NCBI RefSeq assembly: GCF_900069005.2
Contig: NZ_LN831279.1
Location: 2,870,961 to 2,934,960, forward strand
Length of the DNA: 64,000 nt
Direction: 5' to 3'
From: Paenibacillus sp. GM2
GTDB lineage: Bacteria; Bacillota; Bacilli; Paenibacillales; Paenibacillaceae
The notes below the pieces were generated by a model. The model ran no database searches. It had not been told where the DNA came from and saw only the letters and a list, made by a program, of their open reading frames with translations. Made by a program: the position numbers and the translations under genes. Of this stretch, positions 35,988 through 44,594 are shown piece by piece. How positions within the stretch are numbered: position 1 is the stretch's first letter; every line of letters begins with the position of its first letter.

Positions 35988-36344
35988 ATGGTTCATAACG
36001 ATTCCAATGAATTCAAACAGAAGTTGAGCCAGGTATATAATGAGGTGTCCAAGGAATTGTTTGGCTTCGGTACTTCATTATTGAAGACAAGCGTACATCC
36101 CGAAGGAATCGTATTATATGCCAGACATCGTCGTTCCCCCCGCTCTGCGGCTCTGGAGGGCGAGATTCCGGCTTTGAAATATGAAGTCGACTTCTATATG
36201 TCGATGATTTACAAGAAGAAGCTGAAATCCCGGCTTGAAGAGGAGCTTGGGCTTCAGATTGAAGTGCTGCTTCGGGATTATGATCCTGCCACGCAGTGGG
36301 CTGTCACGAACATTCTCTTACAAGAGGTTGTTCCCAAAAAATAA
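35988..36344 (+). CDS. DUF2294/MpsC-like small protein
   Basis: A 118-residue protein of the DUF2294 family, now associated with MpsC of the membrane-potential-generating system in staphylococci. The pattern is an N-terminal helix with EVSKELFGFG, then SVHPEGIVLYARHRRSPRSAALEG, a central DFYMSMIYKKKLKSRLEEELG and the closing LRDYDPATQWAVTNILLQ. It has no transmembrane segment. It stands alone, with no MpsA/MpsB-like genes next to it, so its role here is unclear. The ATG follows AGGTG, and a terminator ends the unit. Confidence 0.78.
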   Translation: MVHNDSNEFKQKLSQVYNEVSKELFGFGTSLLKTSVHPEGIVLYARHRRSPRSAALEGEIPALKYEVDFYMSMIYKKKLKSRLEEELGLQIEVLLRDYDPATQWAVTNILLQEVVPKK

Positions 36345-36437
36345 TTAACCTAGCGGCGCTTTCCTTTTGATTGCATCTTAAGGACTGTCCGCACCAGTAC
36401 CACAAGCAGATGCGGTTATTCTTTGTTTACAATGAAT

Positions 36438-36487
36438 AAGTGCTCTAGTTAGAGATTTTCTTCTACCTAGAGCGCTTTTCTTTTTTT
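36438..36487 (+). terminator. Terminator after the MpsC-like gene
   Basis: AAGTGCTCTAG pairs with CTAGAGCGCTT (one G-T pair) and is followed by TTCTTTTTTTC. It lies upstream of the PotD-like gene and could also act as a leader attenuator for it, but I see no anti-terminator partner. Confidence 0.78.
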
Positions 36488-36533
36488 CAAAATGAAATAG
36501 AAATTGATGTACAAAAACTTTTAATAGGAGTGA

Positions 36534-37616
36534 ATGAGTGTGAAAAAAACATGGGTTAAAGGTCTTTTGGCTTGCAGCCTTGCTGCAATTGTATTGGCCG
36601 GATGCGGAAGCAGCAGCGGTGATGGAAACAGCGCCAACGGCAATACGACAGGTGGCAAACCGCAGAAGCTGGTCATCTCGACCTGGGGCTTCGCTGAGGA
36701 CTTCTACAATAAAGAGGTCTACGAACCGTTCGAAAAGGCCCATAATGTCAAAATCGTGCTTGAAACAGGCAACAATGCGGACCGCCTAAGCAAAATCATG
36801 CAAGGCAGCTCCGATGTCGATGTGATCTATCTGTCCGATTATTACGCGCAGCAGGGCATCGAGGCCGGCGCCTTCGAGACAATCGACCGCAGCCATTTCA
36901 AAAACCTGGAGCATATTTATGAGATCGCTCAAGCCCCTAACGGCGAGGAATATGGTCCTGCCTATACCATTGGCCAACTGGGAATTGCTTATGACCCTCA
37001 AGCAGCCGGAACAACGATCGAATCCTGGGGCGACCTGTGGAAGCCGGAGCTGAAAGGCAAGCTGACGATGCCAAGCATCACCTCGACCAGCGGTCCGATG
37101 ATGGTAGATGCCGCATCGAAAATCTCGGGAAGCGCAGAGTTTAACGAAGATCAAGCTTTTGAACAATTGGCCGCGCTGAACCCAAGCGTCGTGAAATATT
37201 ACAGTAAAACCTCTGAATTCGTAAACATGTTCACCCAAGGGGAAGCCGCAGCCGGGCCGATCATGCAAATGTATCTGAGCGATCTGCAAAAGGCGGTTCC
37301 CGGGATCGAGTTCGTAACGCCAAAAGAAGGCGCCTATGCCATCATCAATACGCTTAACGTAGTTAAGGGAAGCAAAAACAAAGAGCTGGCTGAACAATTT
37401 ATCGATTGGCAGCTTAGCCAAGAAGTCCAAGAAAAAGCCGCAAAAGCCAAAGTAGATTCCCCTGCAAACAAGGACGTGAAACTGACGGAGGAAGAAGCCG
37501 CTGGCGTCACTTATGGAGCGGATGTCGTCGAAAAGCTGCAAAAGCTGGACATGGCATTTGTTAACAGCCATCTAAAAGCTTGGACAGATCGCTTCAACCG
37601 CGAAGTCACCCGTTAA
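36534..37616 (+). CDS. Spermidine/putrescine-type ABC transporter substrate-binding lipoprotein (PotD-like)
   Basis: Binding subunit of a PotABCD-type importer. A lipoprotein signal ends in the lipobox VLAGC near residue 24, followed by a Ser/Gly/Asn-rich linker. The mature part has the family pattern LVISTWGFAEDFYNKEVYEPFEK and a late AEQFIDWQLSQEVQEKAA. 360 residues is usual for PotD-like proteins. Acidic residues expected to bind a polyamine cannot be confirmed by eye. It has its own terminator and is separated from the permeases by over 500 bases. Because adenine deaminase closes the gene group, a purine-related ligand is possible. Confidence 0.85.
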   Translation: MSVKKTWVKGLLACSLAAIVLAGCGSSSGDGNSANGNTTGGKPQKLVISTWGFAEDFYNKEVYEPFEKAHNVKIVLETGNNADRLSKIMQGSSDVDVIYLSDYYAQQGIEAGAFETIDRSHFKNLEHIYEIAQAPNGEEYGPAYTIGQLGIAYDPQAAGTTIESWGDLWKPELKGKLTMPSITSTSGPMMVDAASKISGSAEFNEDQAFEQLAALNPSVVKYYSKTSEFVNMFTQGEAAAGPIMQMYLSDLQKAVPGIEFVTPKEGAYAIINTLNVVKGSKNKELAEQFIDWQLSQEVQEKAAKAKVDSPANKDVKLTEEEAAGVTYGADVVEKLQKLDMAFVNSHLKAWTDRFNREVTR

Positions 37617-37687
37617 TCCCTTACACCAATCTGTTAATTGCTGCTGCAATATTCCGGCATCTTAGGCAGCCTTGTATGCATTCCACG

Positions 37688-37717
37688 AAGCAGGGGCTGC
37701 CCTAGTCCCTGCTTTTA
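37688..37717 (+). terminator. Terminator after the PotD-like gene
   Basis: AAGCAGGG pairs with CCCTGCTT and is followed by TTATT. Readthrough may supply the downstream permease genes. Confidence 0.78.
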
Positions 37718-37930
37718 TTCATTAAACGGGACTTAGAATGGATCGGATCAGGGGCATCATCGATTCCCTTGAAAGGTGGACAACTGCCTTCTGCATGAGC
37801 CTAACGCAAATGTTGGCCAGAGGGTCGATTGGGAGAAGAGAAATTTGTTCACCGATTTATCTTTGTTCTGCACAGCACGAATTAGTGAGGCAACGGATTC
37901 TTTGATGTTTGCCATTTATTAAAGGGATAT
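37718..37930. other. Spacer upstream of the dispersed repeat
   Basis: About 210 bases between the PotD-like gene's terminator and the repeat element. I recognise no gene or clear regulatory site. Confidence 0.4.
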
Positions 37931-38130
37931 GTTCAAAAAGCACGGTTTTCAACACCCAAGCTTATGCTTACCAAACCAGCTTTTCTTCGGAACGCTTCAG
38001 TGGGATGAACCGGGGTCTCCGGAAGCGGAACGTTATCGCAAGAAAACGTACCTTTGCATCGCACCTCTCTCATTTGAGAATTGCTGCGATCAGGTTTTCT
38101 TATCATAAGCGGACTTTTTGAACTACCTCT
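37931..38130 (-). repeat. Dispersed repeat, complete 200-base copy (copy C)
   Basis: Its left end GTTCAAAAAGCACGGTTTT and its right end, read on the minus strand as AGAGGTAGTTCAAAAAGTCC, form an inverted pair. Read on the minus strand it aligns with the repeats at 44473 and 61593 through GATAAGAAAACC, CAATTC..AAATGAG and TTTTCTTGCGAT. It ends two bases before the CAGGAGA site of the PotB-like gene, so any promoter or structure in it could affect that gene. A 70-codon frame inside it is not credible as a gene. Confidence 0.75.
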
Positions 38131-38151
38131 AAAAACAGGAGATTGCCATTC

Positions 38152-38973
38152 ATGAAAAAGCGATACTTGTACCTGCTTCTTGCACCGGGTTTTCTGTTCC
38201 TGACATTGTTCATGATTATTCCGCTGATCCTTACGGTCGGCTCGACTGTATTCAAGGATGGCGGTTTCTCAATCGGGATTTACACACAATTTTTCAAAGA
38301 CGCGTATTTCCTGGATATTCTGGGTACGACCCTGCTTGTCAGCGTCGTGACAACCTTGCTGTGCATTTTGATCGGTTTTCCGGTCGCCTATTATTTATCC
38401 AAGCAGCCGGCGCGCAGAAAAGGCATTATGCTCGCGCTGGCCATCTTTCCATTACTTACGAGCTCGGTCGTGCGCTCTTTCAGCTGGATGATCATACTTG
38501 GCAAAAATGGACTAATTAACAATCTGCTGACGTCCATAGGACTCGTTAAAGAGCCGATCAGCATTTTATACACGCCTACAGCGATGATTATCGGACTTGT
38601 CCATCTGTTCCTGCCTTTGATTCTGATTACGCTGGTTGGCGTGATGGAGTCGATCGATCATGATTTGGTCCAAGCCGCTCAAAGCTTGGGAGCTTCCAAG
38701 CTGACCGCTTTCCGCAAGATCATCTTCCCGCTCAGCATTCCGGGATTGATCGTCGGCAGTATCCTGGTTTTTGTCGGCAGTCTGACGGCCTATACAACAC
38801 CAGCCCTCCTGGGCGGCAAGAAACGCGTTGTAGCTACATTCCTGTACCAGAATGCCATTACACTGAACGATTGGCAGGCAGCCTCGGCTATCGCCACCAT
38901 CATGATGATAATTACCTTTATCGTCATTGGGCTGATGAATAAAGCAGCGGCCAAATTCAAACCGAAGGAGTAG
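38152..38973 (+). CDS. ABC transporter permease, PotB type
   Basis: First membrane subunit of the PotABCD-type importer. The start ATG 38152 (MKKRYLYLLLAPGF) has CAGGAGA nine bases upstream; a TTG three codons earlier is less likely. Six helices, beginning LLLAPGFLFLTLFMIIPLIL. The EAA-type loop reads DLVQAAQSLGASKLTAFRKI near residue 182. The region VYFPLTSSVVRSFSW-like at ALAIFPLLTSSVVRSFSWMI is typical of PotB. The next gene starts four bases after its stop. Confidence 0.9.
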   Translation: MKKRYLYLLLAPGFLFLTLFMIIPLILTVGSTVFKDGGFSIGIYTQFFKDAYFLDILGTTLLVSVVTTLLCILIGFPVAYYLSKQPARRKGIMLALAIFPLLTSSVVRSFSWMIILGKNGLINNLLTSIGLVKEPISILYTPTAMIIGLVHLFLPLILITLVGVMESIDHDLVQAAQSLGASKLTAFRKIIFPLSIPGLIVGSILVFVGSLTAYTTPALLGGKKRVVATFLYQNAITLNDWQAASAIATIMMIITFIVIGLMNKAAAKFKPKE

Positions 38974-38977
38974 AGCT

Positions 38978-39766
38978 ATGAAGAACAAAAATCCTGGGCT
39001 TGCCCTGTTCACTTTTATCGTATATATATTTCTGCTCGGGCCGCTTGTGATTATCGCGGTGACCTCCTTTGAGCCTGGAACCGTATTGAAATTCCCGCCA
39101 ACCGGTTTTTCGCTGCGCTGGTACAAAAATATTTTTGAAGTCGATATGTTTATGAGCACCTTCAAAACTTCTATTTTTGTCTCGCTGCTCGGCAATCTGA
39201 TCGCTATTTTGTTGGGAATCCCTGCGGCTTACGCACTGAATCGCGCATCCTTCAAGGGCAAGGAGACGCTGAATGCGTTGTTTCTGTCTCCCCTATTGAT
39301 CCCAGGGATCGTGCTAGGTTTTACTTTGCTGAAGTACGTCGTGATCACCTTCCATATTCCGGTTTATGCAGCGCTATTGATCGGACACACCGTCATTATG
39401 CTGCCGTTTATTATCCGCGTTATCGGTTCAAGCCTGGCCGGATTCGATTTCGCGGTTGAAGAAGCGGCGCTCAGCCTTGGCTCCAGCCGCCTGTCCACCT
39501 TCTTCAAAGTCGTGCTGCCCAACATCAAATCGGGCATTATCGCCTCGGTGCTGCTGGCCTTCCTGGAGTCGTTCAACAACGTGGACATTTCATTATTTAT
39601 GACCGGTCCTGGCGTTAGTACGCTGCCGATTCAAATGCTGACTTACGTGGAGAATTATTTTGATCCGACCATCGCGGCGATCTCGGTGCTGCTGATGCTG
39701 ATCACTGCAGGATTTATGTTTTTGATCGAAAGACTGCTCGGACTCACCTACTTCACTAAACAATGA
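38978..39766 (+). CDS. ABC transporter permease, PotC type
   Basis: Second membrane subunit. Six helices starting LFTFIVYIFLLGPLVIIAV. The EAA-type loop reads VEEAALSLGSSRLSTFFKVV near residue 165, and SFEPGTVLKFPPTGFSLRWY near residue 30 matches the PotC/PotI pattern. 262 residues is normal. It lies between the PotB-like permease and the ATPase gene, with an AAGGAG site inside the end of the preceding gene, so the set is translationally linked. Confidence 0.9.
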   Translation: MKNKNPGLALFTFIVYIFLLGPLVIIAVTSFEPGTVLKFPPTGFSLRWYKNIFEVDMFMSTFKTSIFVSLLGNLIAILLGIPAAYALNRASFKGKETLNALFLSPLLIPGIVLGFTLLKYVVITFHIPVYAALLIGHTVIMLPFIIRVIGSSLAGFDFAVEEAALSLGSSRLSTFFKVVLPNIKSGIIASVLLAFLESFNNVDISLFMTGPGVSTLPIQMLTYVENYFDPTIAAISVLLMLITAGFMFLIERLLGLTYFTKQ

Positions 39767-39782
39767 ATGGAGGCATACATTG

Positions 39783-40838
39783 ATGGATTTATTGCAACTG
39801 GATAACGTATCGGTCGCCTATGATCAGCAATATATTTTGAAGGACTTCAACCTTTCCATCGAGAAAGGCCACCTTATCTCCCTGCTGGGTCCCAGCGGTT
39901 GTGGAAAGACAACTACACTTCGCCTAATTGCCGGTTTCCTTGAAGCTACGGACGGCAAGTTCTCCTTTGGCGGTCAAGACTATACCCGCGTTCCGATTAA
40001 TAAACGCAACTTCGGCTTTGTGTTCCAGAGCTACGCCTTGTTCCCGCATATGTCCGTCTTCGATAACATCGCCTTTGGCTTGCGGCAGCGCAAGGTCAAA
40101 GAGGATGAGATCAAGCGGCGGGTTATGAGCATGCTGGATGTCGTCAGTCTGGGCGGATTTGAGAAACGCTTTCCTCAGGCGCTCTCCGGCGGGCAAAGAC
40201 AGCGCGTTGCGATTGCACGCGCACTTGTTATCGAACCCGATCTGCTGCTGTTCGATGAGCCGCTGTCCAATCTGGACGCCAACCTTAGGGTCAATATGCG
40301 CGTAGAGATCCGCCGAATTCAGCAGGAGCTGGGGATTACGACCGTCTATGTATCGCATGATCAGGAAGAATGCTTCTCGATCTCTGACCGGGTCGCGGTC
40401 ATGAACAAAGGCATCATCGAACAGCTCGACAAGCCTTCGGTCATCTTCCAATATCCGAAATCGGAGTTCGTTGCCCGTTTTATCGGCTTCAACAACTTCA
40501 TCGATTTCCAGGAGCGCGAGGATGAAGGCTCTTTCTTCAGCCTGCGCAGCGGGGATGATCATTTTCATGCCGCCAAGGTACCGGGAATGCCTGTGTCTAT
40601 GAAGGGAGCGATCCGTCCGGACGATATTATCGCCGGAACGCTTGAAGAAATCCAGGCCGGCGATAATGTGTTGACAGGCAAGGTCAAGGTAAGCACTTAT
40701 CTGGGCCGCAGTTATCAATATGTCGTGGTTACACCACTCGGCGAATTTACCGTGAACAAGGAGATGCAGCAGCCCTATTTGAGCGGGCAAGAAATCCGTC
40801 TGTTGTTTCCATCGGAGAAACTCGTACTTGTCGAATAA
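39783..40838 (+). CDS. ABC transporter ATP-binding protein, PotA type
   Basis: Drives the importer by ATP hydrolysis at the inner face of the membrane. Walker [10 protein letters not shown] near residue 36, Q-loop in [16 protein letters not shown], signature [15 protein letters not shown] near residue 132, Walker [13 protein letters not shown], and switch His in VYVSHDQEE. The C-terminal 110 residues form a TOBE-type regulatory domain (GAIRPDDI..). 352 residues is usual. ATG 39783 has GGAGG nine bases upstream; a TTG one codon before is possible. This is the only importer in the window with its own ATPase. Confidence 0.92.
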   Translation: MDLLQLDNVSVAYDQQYILKDFNLSIEKGHLISLLGPSGCGKTTTLRLIAGFLEATDGKFSFGGQDYTRVPINKRNFGFVFQSYALFPHMSVFDNIAFGLRQRKVKEDEIKRRVMSMLDVVSLGGFEKRFPQALSGGQRQRVAIARALVIEPDLLLFDEPLSNLDANLRVNMRVEIRRIQQELGITTVYVSHDQEECFSISDRVAVMNKGIIEQLDKPSVIFQYPKSEFVARFIGFNNFIDFQEREDEGSFFSLRSGDDHFHAAKVPGMPVSMKGAIRPDDIIAGTLEEIQAGDNVLTGKVKVSTYLGRSYQYVVVTPLGEFTVNKEMQQPYLSGQEIRLLFPSEKLVLVE

Positions 40839-40855
40839 CAATAGGGGGAACAGAC

Positions 40856-42586
40856 ATGCAAGCAGATTTGCTATTATTACAACCTCATGTGTATAACAGT
40901 TATTTTAAGCAATGGATTCAGCAAAATGTCGCGATTAAGGATGGAAGATTTCTATATGTTGGCCCGCGCGGCGAAGATACGTTTCAGGCGAAGAAAGTGG
41001 TGGATGCCCGCGGTTTGTACATGCTTCCCGGCTTTGTGGATATCCACCTGCATATTGAGAGCACGATGGTGACCCCGGAGTCATTCTCACAGGGCTTGCT
41101 GCGCAACGGCGTAACGACCATCGTGCCGGAGCCGCATGAAATGGCTAATGTGTTTGGCCTTGAAGGGGTGCTGGAGATGATTAATGCGAGCCGGAGCTGT
41201 ACCGCAGATATGTTCTACGCCATTCCAAGCTCCGTGCCAGCTACTCCTCTGGAGACAGCCGGCGGTTCGATCGAGATCGAAGATATGGATGCCTTGCTGG
41301 CCACCGGTGATGTGATCTGCCTGGGCGAAATCATGAACTACGTAGATGTCATCCGTGATCCGGAATGCAAGACCAATCAGATTCTTAAGCATATGCGGGA
41401 GCGTTATCCGGATCTGGTCATCGAAGGCCATGTACCAAAGCTGCTGGATCTGGATTTGGCCCAGGTCATCTATGCCGGGGTTGATTCCGATCATACGCAT
41501 CAAACGGTCGAAGGACTGGAAGCCCGGATCGGCGCGGGCATGTTCATTGAGATTCAGGAGAAATCGATGACCCCCGAGGTTGTGGACTACCTCATTCAGC
41601 ATGATGTATCCGAACATTTCTGCTTCGTTACCGATGATGTGATGGCCGATTCGTTCCGGGAGCGCGGTCATTTGAATCAGATCGTACGCAAGGCGATCCG
41701 GATGGGTATGGCACCGGAGAAAGCGATCTATGCGGCCACCCTCTCCCCTTCCCGCCGGATGAAGCTGCATGATCGGGGAGCGATCGCACCGGGCAAAATC
41801 GCGGACTTCCAGCTTGTATCCGATCTGGGTGAGCTAACGCTCCAGTCCGTTTACAAGAAAGGCTCGGAAGCTTATTCCGCCTCGGGGCCGGTTACCTCCA
41901 TACAGGCACAGACAGCCTCAGCAGCGTACCGTTTCCCGGATCACTTCTACCAAAGTGTCAAGCTCCCTGAGCTTCACGAGGCCGACTTCGCGGCTGCAGT
42001 TGATGTGGAGGACGGCACCTATCGCTGCCGGGTGATGACCGTTGCCGACGGCTCAACATTTACCAAGGAGACTTTGGTCGATTTGGTAGCTGAAGGAGGT
42101 CTGCTCCAATGGGAAAATAGCGATTGCGGCATGATCGCTACCTTCGAGCGCCACGGCAAGCATGGCGGCAAAGCATTTGGACTTATAACGGGCGATACGA
42201 TTAAAAAGGGAGCCATCGCGACGACCTACTCGCATGACAATCACAATCTGCTTGTGGTCGGCCATAACGTACGGGATATGCTGCTGGCTGCAAATACCGC
42301 GATCAAGCAACAAGGTGGCTTCTGCGTCGCGCTGGACGGAGAGATTAAGGCCAATATGCATTTGCCTGTCGGCGGCATTCTAACGGAAGATCCGCTGGAT
42401 ACCGCCGCTGAGGCGGTGAAGCAGCTGCGCGAAGCGATGCAAGCGCTTGGCTATGATCATTACAACCCGATCATGTCCATCGCCACCCACTCTCTGCCCG
42501 TCAGCCCATACCTGAAAATCACAGACCATGGTCTGATTGACGTAAACAGCGGCAAAGTTGTGCCTTTGATGGTGGAGAAGATCTGA
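40856..42586 (+). CDS. adeC: Adenine deaminase
   Basis: Deaminates adenine to hypoxanthine. Amidohydrolase-superfamily barrel with the metal-binding motif DIHLHIESTMVTPESF near residue 62, the conserved VPEPHEMANVFG near 92, and VIEGHVPKLLD and DSDHTHQTVEGLEARIGAGM later; the C-terminal domain has LVVGHNVRDMLLAANTAIKQQGG. 576 residues is the normal length. It starts 17 bases after the ATPase gene, so it is co-transcribed with the PotABC-like genes. That pairing implies the importer could carry a purine or a compound that yields adenine. Confidence 0.94.
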   Translation: MQADLLLLQPHVYNSYFKQWIQQNVAIKDGRFLYVGPRGEDTFQAKKVVDARGLYMLPGFVDIHLHIESTMVTPESFSQGLLRNGVTTIVPEPHEMANVFGLEGVLEMINASRSCTADMFYAIPSSVPATPLETAGGSIEIEDMDALLATGDVICLGEIMNYVDVIRDPECKTNQILKHMRERYPDLVIEGHVPKLLDLDLAQVIYAGVDSDHTHQTVEGLEARIGAGMFIEIQEKSMTPEVVDYLIQHDVSEHFCFVTDDVMADSFRERGHLNQIVRKAIRMGMAPEKAIYAATLSPSRRMKLHDRGAIAPGKIADFQLVSDLGELTLQSVYKKGSEAYSASGPVTSIQAQTASAAYRFPDHFYQSVKLPELHEADFAAAVDVEDGTYRCRVMTVADGSTFTKETLVDLVAEGGLLQWENSDCGMIATFERHGKHGGKAFGLITGDTIKKGAIATTYSHDNHNLLVVGHNVRDMLLAANTAIKQQGGFCVALDGEIKANMHLPVGGILTEDPLDTAAEAVKQLREAMQALGYDHYNPIMSIATHSLPVSPYLKITDHGLIDVNSGKVVPLMVEKI

Positions 42587-42680
42587 GGCCAGATGCCTCT
42601 GGCTAACTTCTACCACTAGCTTCCGGTCACTAACGTCTGGCTATTTAGCATCTGGCCCTGCTCATCTACCCTCTGGCCAT

Positions 42681-42865
42681 CTAACGAAACGTGGTATCGC
42701 TATTTCGACTAAAAAGGGCCTCCCTAAATTCTAACGAAACTGGGGAGCGTTATTTCAGTAAAAGTGCTGCTCAAAACCCCATTTTTACCCGAATAGCGAT
42801 ATGGTGTTTCGTTAGAATTTTTCCGCCGCGATTTTGGAGCTAATAACGATATGGTGTTTCGTTAG
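42681..42865. repeat. Four-copy 26-base repeat, two direct and two inverted, with 50-base spacing
   Basis: The unit is CTAACGAAAC, six variable bases, then CGCTATT or CGTTATT. Copies 1 and 2 start at 42681 and 42731; copies 3 and 4 are inverted and start at 42791 and 42841. Both pairs are spaced by exactly 50 bases. Copies 3 and 4 share GATATGGTGTTTCGTTAGA exactly. The arrangement could fold as nested hairpins. Just upstream (42586-42680) short TCTGGC words recur irregularly. Confidence 0.8.
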
Positions 42866-42903
42866 AGTTTGCCAAACTTGTGCGCAAGAGCTTGTTCGAC
42901 AAA

Positions 42904-42948
42904 AAAGGAGCTATTCCCAAGTAGTATTTACTATTGGGAAGCTCCTTT
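42904..42948. terminator. Long hairpin, terminator between adeC and kdgK
   Basis: AAAGGAGC..TTCCCAA pairs with TTGGGAA.GCTCCTTT with a two-base bulge. On the minus strand it is followed by TTTTTTGTCG, on the plus strand by TCGGCTTTTT, so it can work both ways between the convergent adeC and kdgK genes. Confidence 0.82.
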
Positions 42949-43310
42949 CGGCTTTTTGCCACATGTGACGGGCGCTGCAACCACTTGCAAGTGAAAAACA
43001 GCCATTTTCATATTTTAACGGTTATCAGCAACTCAAAAGACGCGATTTCGATTTTACCAAATAATTTGCTGCCAGTTCTGTTACAATGTTCCCCAATGTT
43101 CCTTCTAAGCAGCTACCATTCCGTTATAGATCATAATGGCTAAATTCCCCTTAGCAATTACACCATTCCCACTATAAATCAAGTTAGTCCAAATTCCTCT
43201 TCTATGCGACTGGTATGTTCGTTACAGTCCGGTTTTATCTGCTCTTACCTGTGACGATCGTGGTAGATGTGGCGATCTATGATAAGCTTATGAACTCCAC
43301 TCTATAACGA
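42949..43310. other. Spacer downstream of kdgK
   Basis: About 360 bases with no gene or motif I can identify; a 69-codon frame at 42934-43143 has no ribosome-binding site and starts inside the terminator. Confidence 0.45.
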
Positions 43311-44273
43311 TTAACGCTCAACATGCGCCTTTCCGGCAAGCAGCCGATCAATTTCCGCCGCACTCGGCAAGCCTTCCCAATCCCCGATCGCTTGTATCAC
43401 CCGGGATCCGATCAGATTTCCGAGACGAACCGCCTCCTCGAGACTGTAATCCTTCAAGAGACCGGCCAAAAATCCGGCGCAAAAGCCGTCGCCCGCTCCC
43501 ACCGTATCGATCACATGCTCCACCTTATAATACGGAACCGCAGACAGCTTGTCATTCTCGAGAATGTAAGTCTCATCATCGCCGCCTTTAATAATGCTTA
43601 CCGCAGACAATTCACCAAGCCTGGCAATGATCTCATCCATCGAATCTGTCTCATAGAGCAGCTTCAATTCATCTAGCCCTGGCAGGAAGTAATCCGCTTT
43701 CATCGCTAGCGGTAAAAGCACCTTTCTAGCCTCTTCCACACTCCACAGCTTCAAGCGTAGATTCGGATCGAAGCTTACCTTAACTCCGTGACGTCTTGCC
43801 ATATCCATCGCTGCTGCAGCCGTTTCGGCACAGGACGAACTTAACGCAGGAGTGATCCCGGTAATATGCAAAATTTTTGCCCCGGCGATATATTCCTCAT
43901 CCAAATGCTCAGGGGTCATCATACTGGCCGCTGACAGCTTGCGGTAATAGTACACAGAGCTTCTTCCGGCTACATTTTCGCGAACCATAAGCCCTGTCGG
44001 AGCTTCCTGCGTGAACGAGGCATGCGATACGTCAACGCCTTCTCCGCGAACCATTTTATAAATGCGATGTCCAAATGGGTCATCACCAAGACGCCCGCAC
44101 CAGCCCACAGAATGTCCAAGCCGGGACAATCCGATCGCTACATTCGTCTCGGCTCCGCCAAATGACGGCGTCAGATCAGAAGTATATTCAAGACCTTTGC
44201 CTCCTTCAGCGATCAATAGCGCCATGCTCTCTCCGAAGGTGATCACTTCCGGATGTGAATTGGGGTAATGCAT
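43311..44273 (-). CDS. kdgK: 2-dehydro-3-deoxygluconate kinase (PfkB family)
   Basis: Phosphorylates KDG to KDPG, the substrate of the aldolase at 13450-14115. PfkB fold: N-terminal VITFGESMALLIAEGGKG, substrate segment FGGAETNVAIGLSRLGHSVGWCGRLGDDPFG near residue 36, and the ATP/anion-hole signature DTVGAGDGFCAGFLAGLL near residue 250 with the catalytic Asp. 320 residues is normal. Related ketohexose kinases cannot be excluded by eye, but the kdu and kdgA genes in the window favour KDG. It stands alone rather than with the other uronate genes; an AAATGAAC word occurs upstream at 44399-44406. Confidence 0.88.
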   Translation of the reverse strand: MHYPNSHPEVITFGESMALLIAEGGKGLEYTSDLTPSFGGAETNVAIGLSRLGHSVGWCGRLGDDPFGHRIYKMVRGEGVDVSHASFTQEAPTGLMVRENVAGRSSVYYYRKLSAASMMTPEHLDEEYIAGAKILHITGITPALSSSCAETAAAAMDMARRHGVKVSFDPNLRLKLWSVEEARKVLLPLAMKADYFLPGLDELKLLYETDSMDEIIARLGELSAVSIIKGGDDETYILENDKLSAVPYYKVEHVIDTVGAGDGFCAGFLAGLLKDYSLEEAVRLGNLIGSRVIQAIGDWEGLPSAAEIDRLLAGKAHVER

Positions 44274-44418
44274 TTCGTCTTCACCATCTCTTTCAATCTG
44301 TCTTCATATTGCGCTGCTATTCATAGACTTATTACTTATGTTCTATTATCTCATTCTTGGACAGATTAGACTATGCATATATTAACTTTTTCGAGAAAAA
44401 ATGAACCCAAACACACCT

Positions 44419-44462
44419 AAAGCGCCAAAAGGGAACTAAAATGCACTCTCCCCTGGCGCTTT
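44419..44462 (-). terminator. Hairpin downstream of RNase J
   Basis: AAAGCGCC pairs with GGCGCTTT and GGG with CCC inside. The T tract is short on both strands. It is the likely end of the RNase J transcript. Confidence 0.6.
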
Positions 44463-44472
44463 ATTCGCTTAA

Positions 44473-44580
44473 AAAGGTGATTCAAAAAGACGTTTTTGAT
44501 AAGAAAACCAATCAAGGTAATTCAAAGATGAGCGACCGCGCTCCATCAAGTAGATTTTCCTGCGATATAGAATCTCATCA
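44473..44580 (+). repeat. Dispersed repeat, one-ended copy (copy A)
   Basis: Starts AAAGGTGATTCAAAAAGACG and continues with GATAAGAAAACC, AATTCAAAGATGAGCGACCGC and TTTTCCTGCGAT, matching the repeats at 61593 (AATTCAAGAATAAGCGACCGC, TTTTCTTGCGAT) and 37931. The opposite end (GTTCAAAAAG..CGGTT) is absent, so it appears truncated. It lies directly downstream of the RNase J gene. Confidence 0.7.
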
Positions 44581-44594
44581 ATTCGAACACTCGC

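Noticed and set aside
36345-36533. Possible purine riboswitch before the PotD-like gene
   Set aside because: The conserved core (TATAA, ATATGG and GTTTCTACC in order) is absent; only a TTCTACC-like word occurs, inside a terminator hairpin.
37909-38121. A 70-codon open frame in the spacer before the PotB-like gene
   Set aside because: It lies almost wholly inside the dispersed repeat, and the frame is not kept in the other copies.
37931-38130. Insertion sequence
   Set aside because: No transposase gene is present in any copy and no clear target duplication could be read; it is reported as a repeat only.
42681-42865. CRISPR array
   Set aside because: Only four units, half of them inverted, with imperfect copies and no cas genes nearby.
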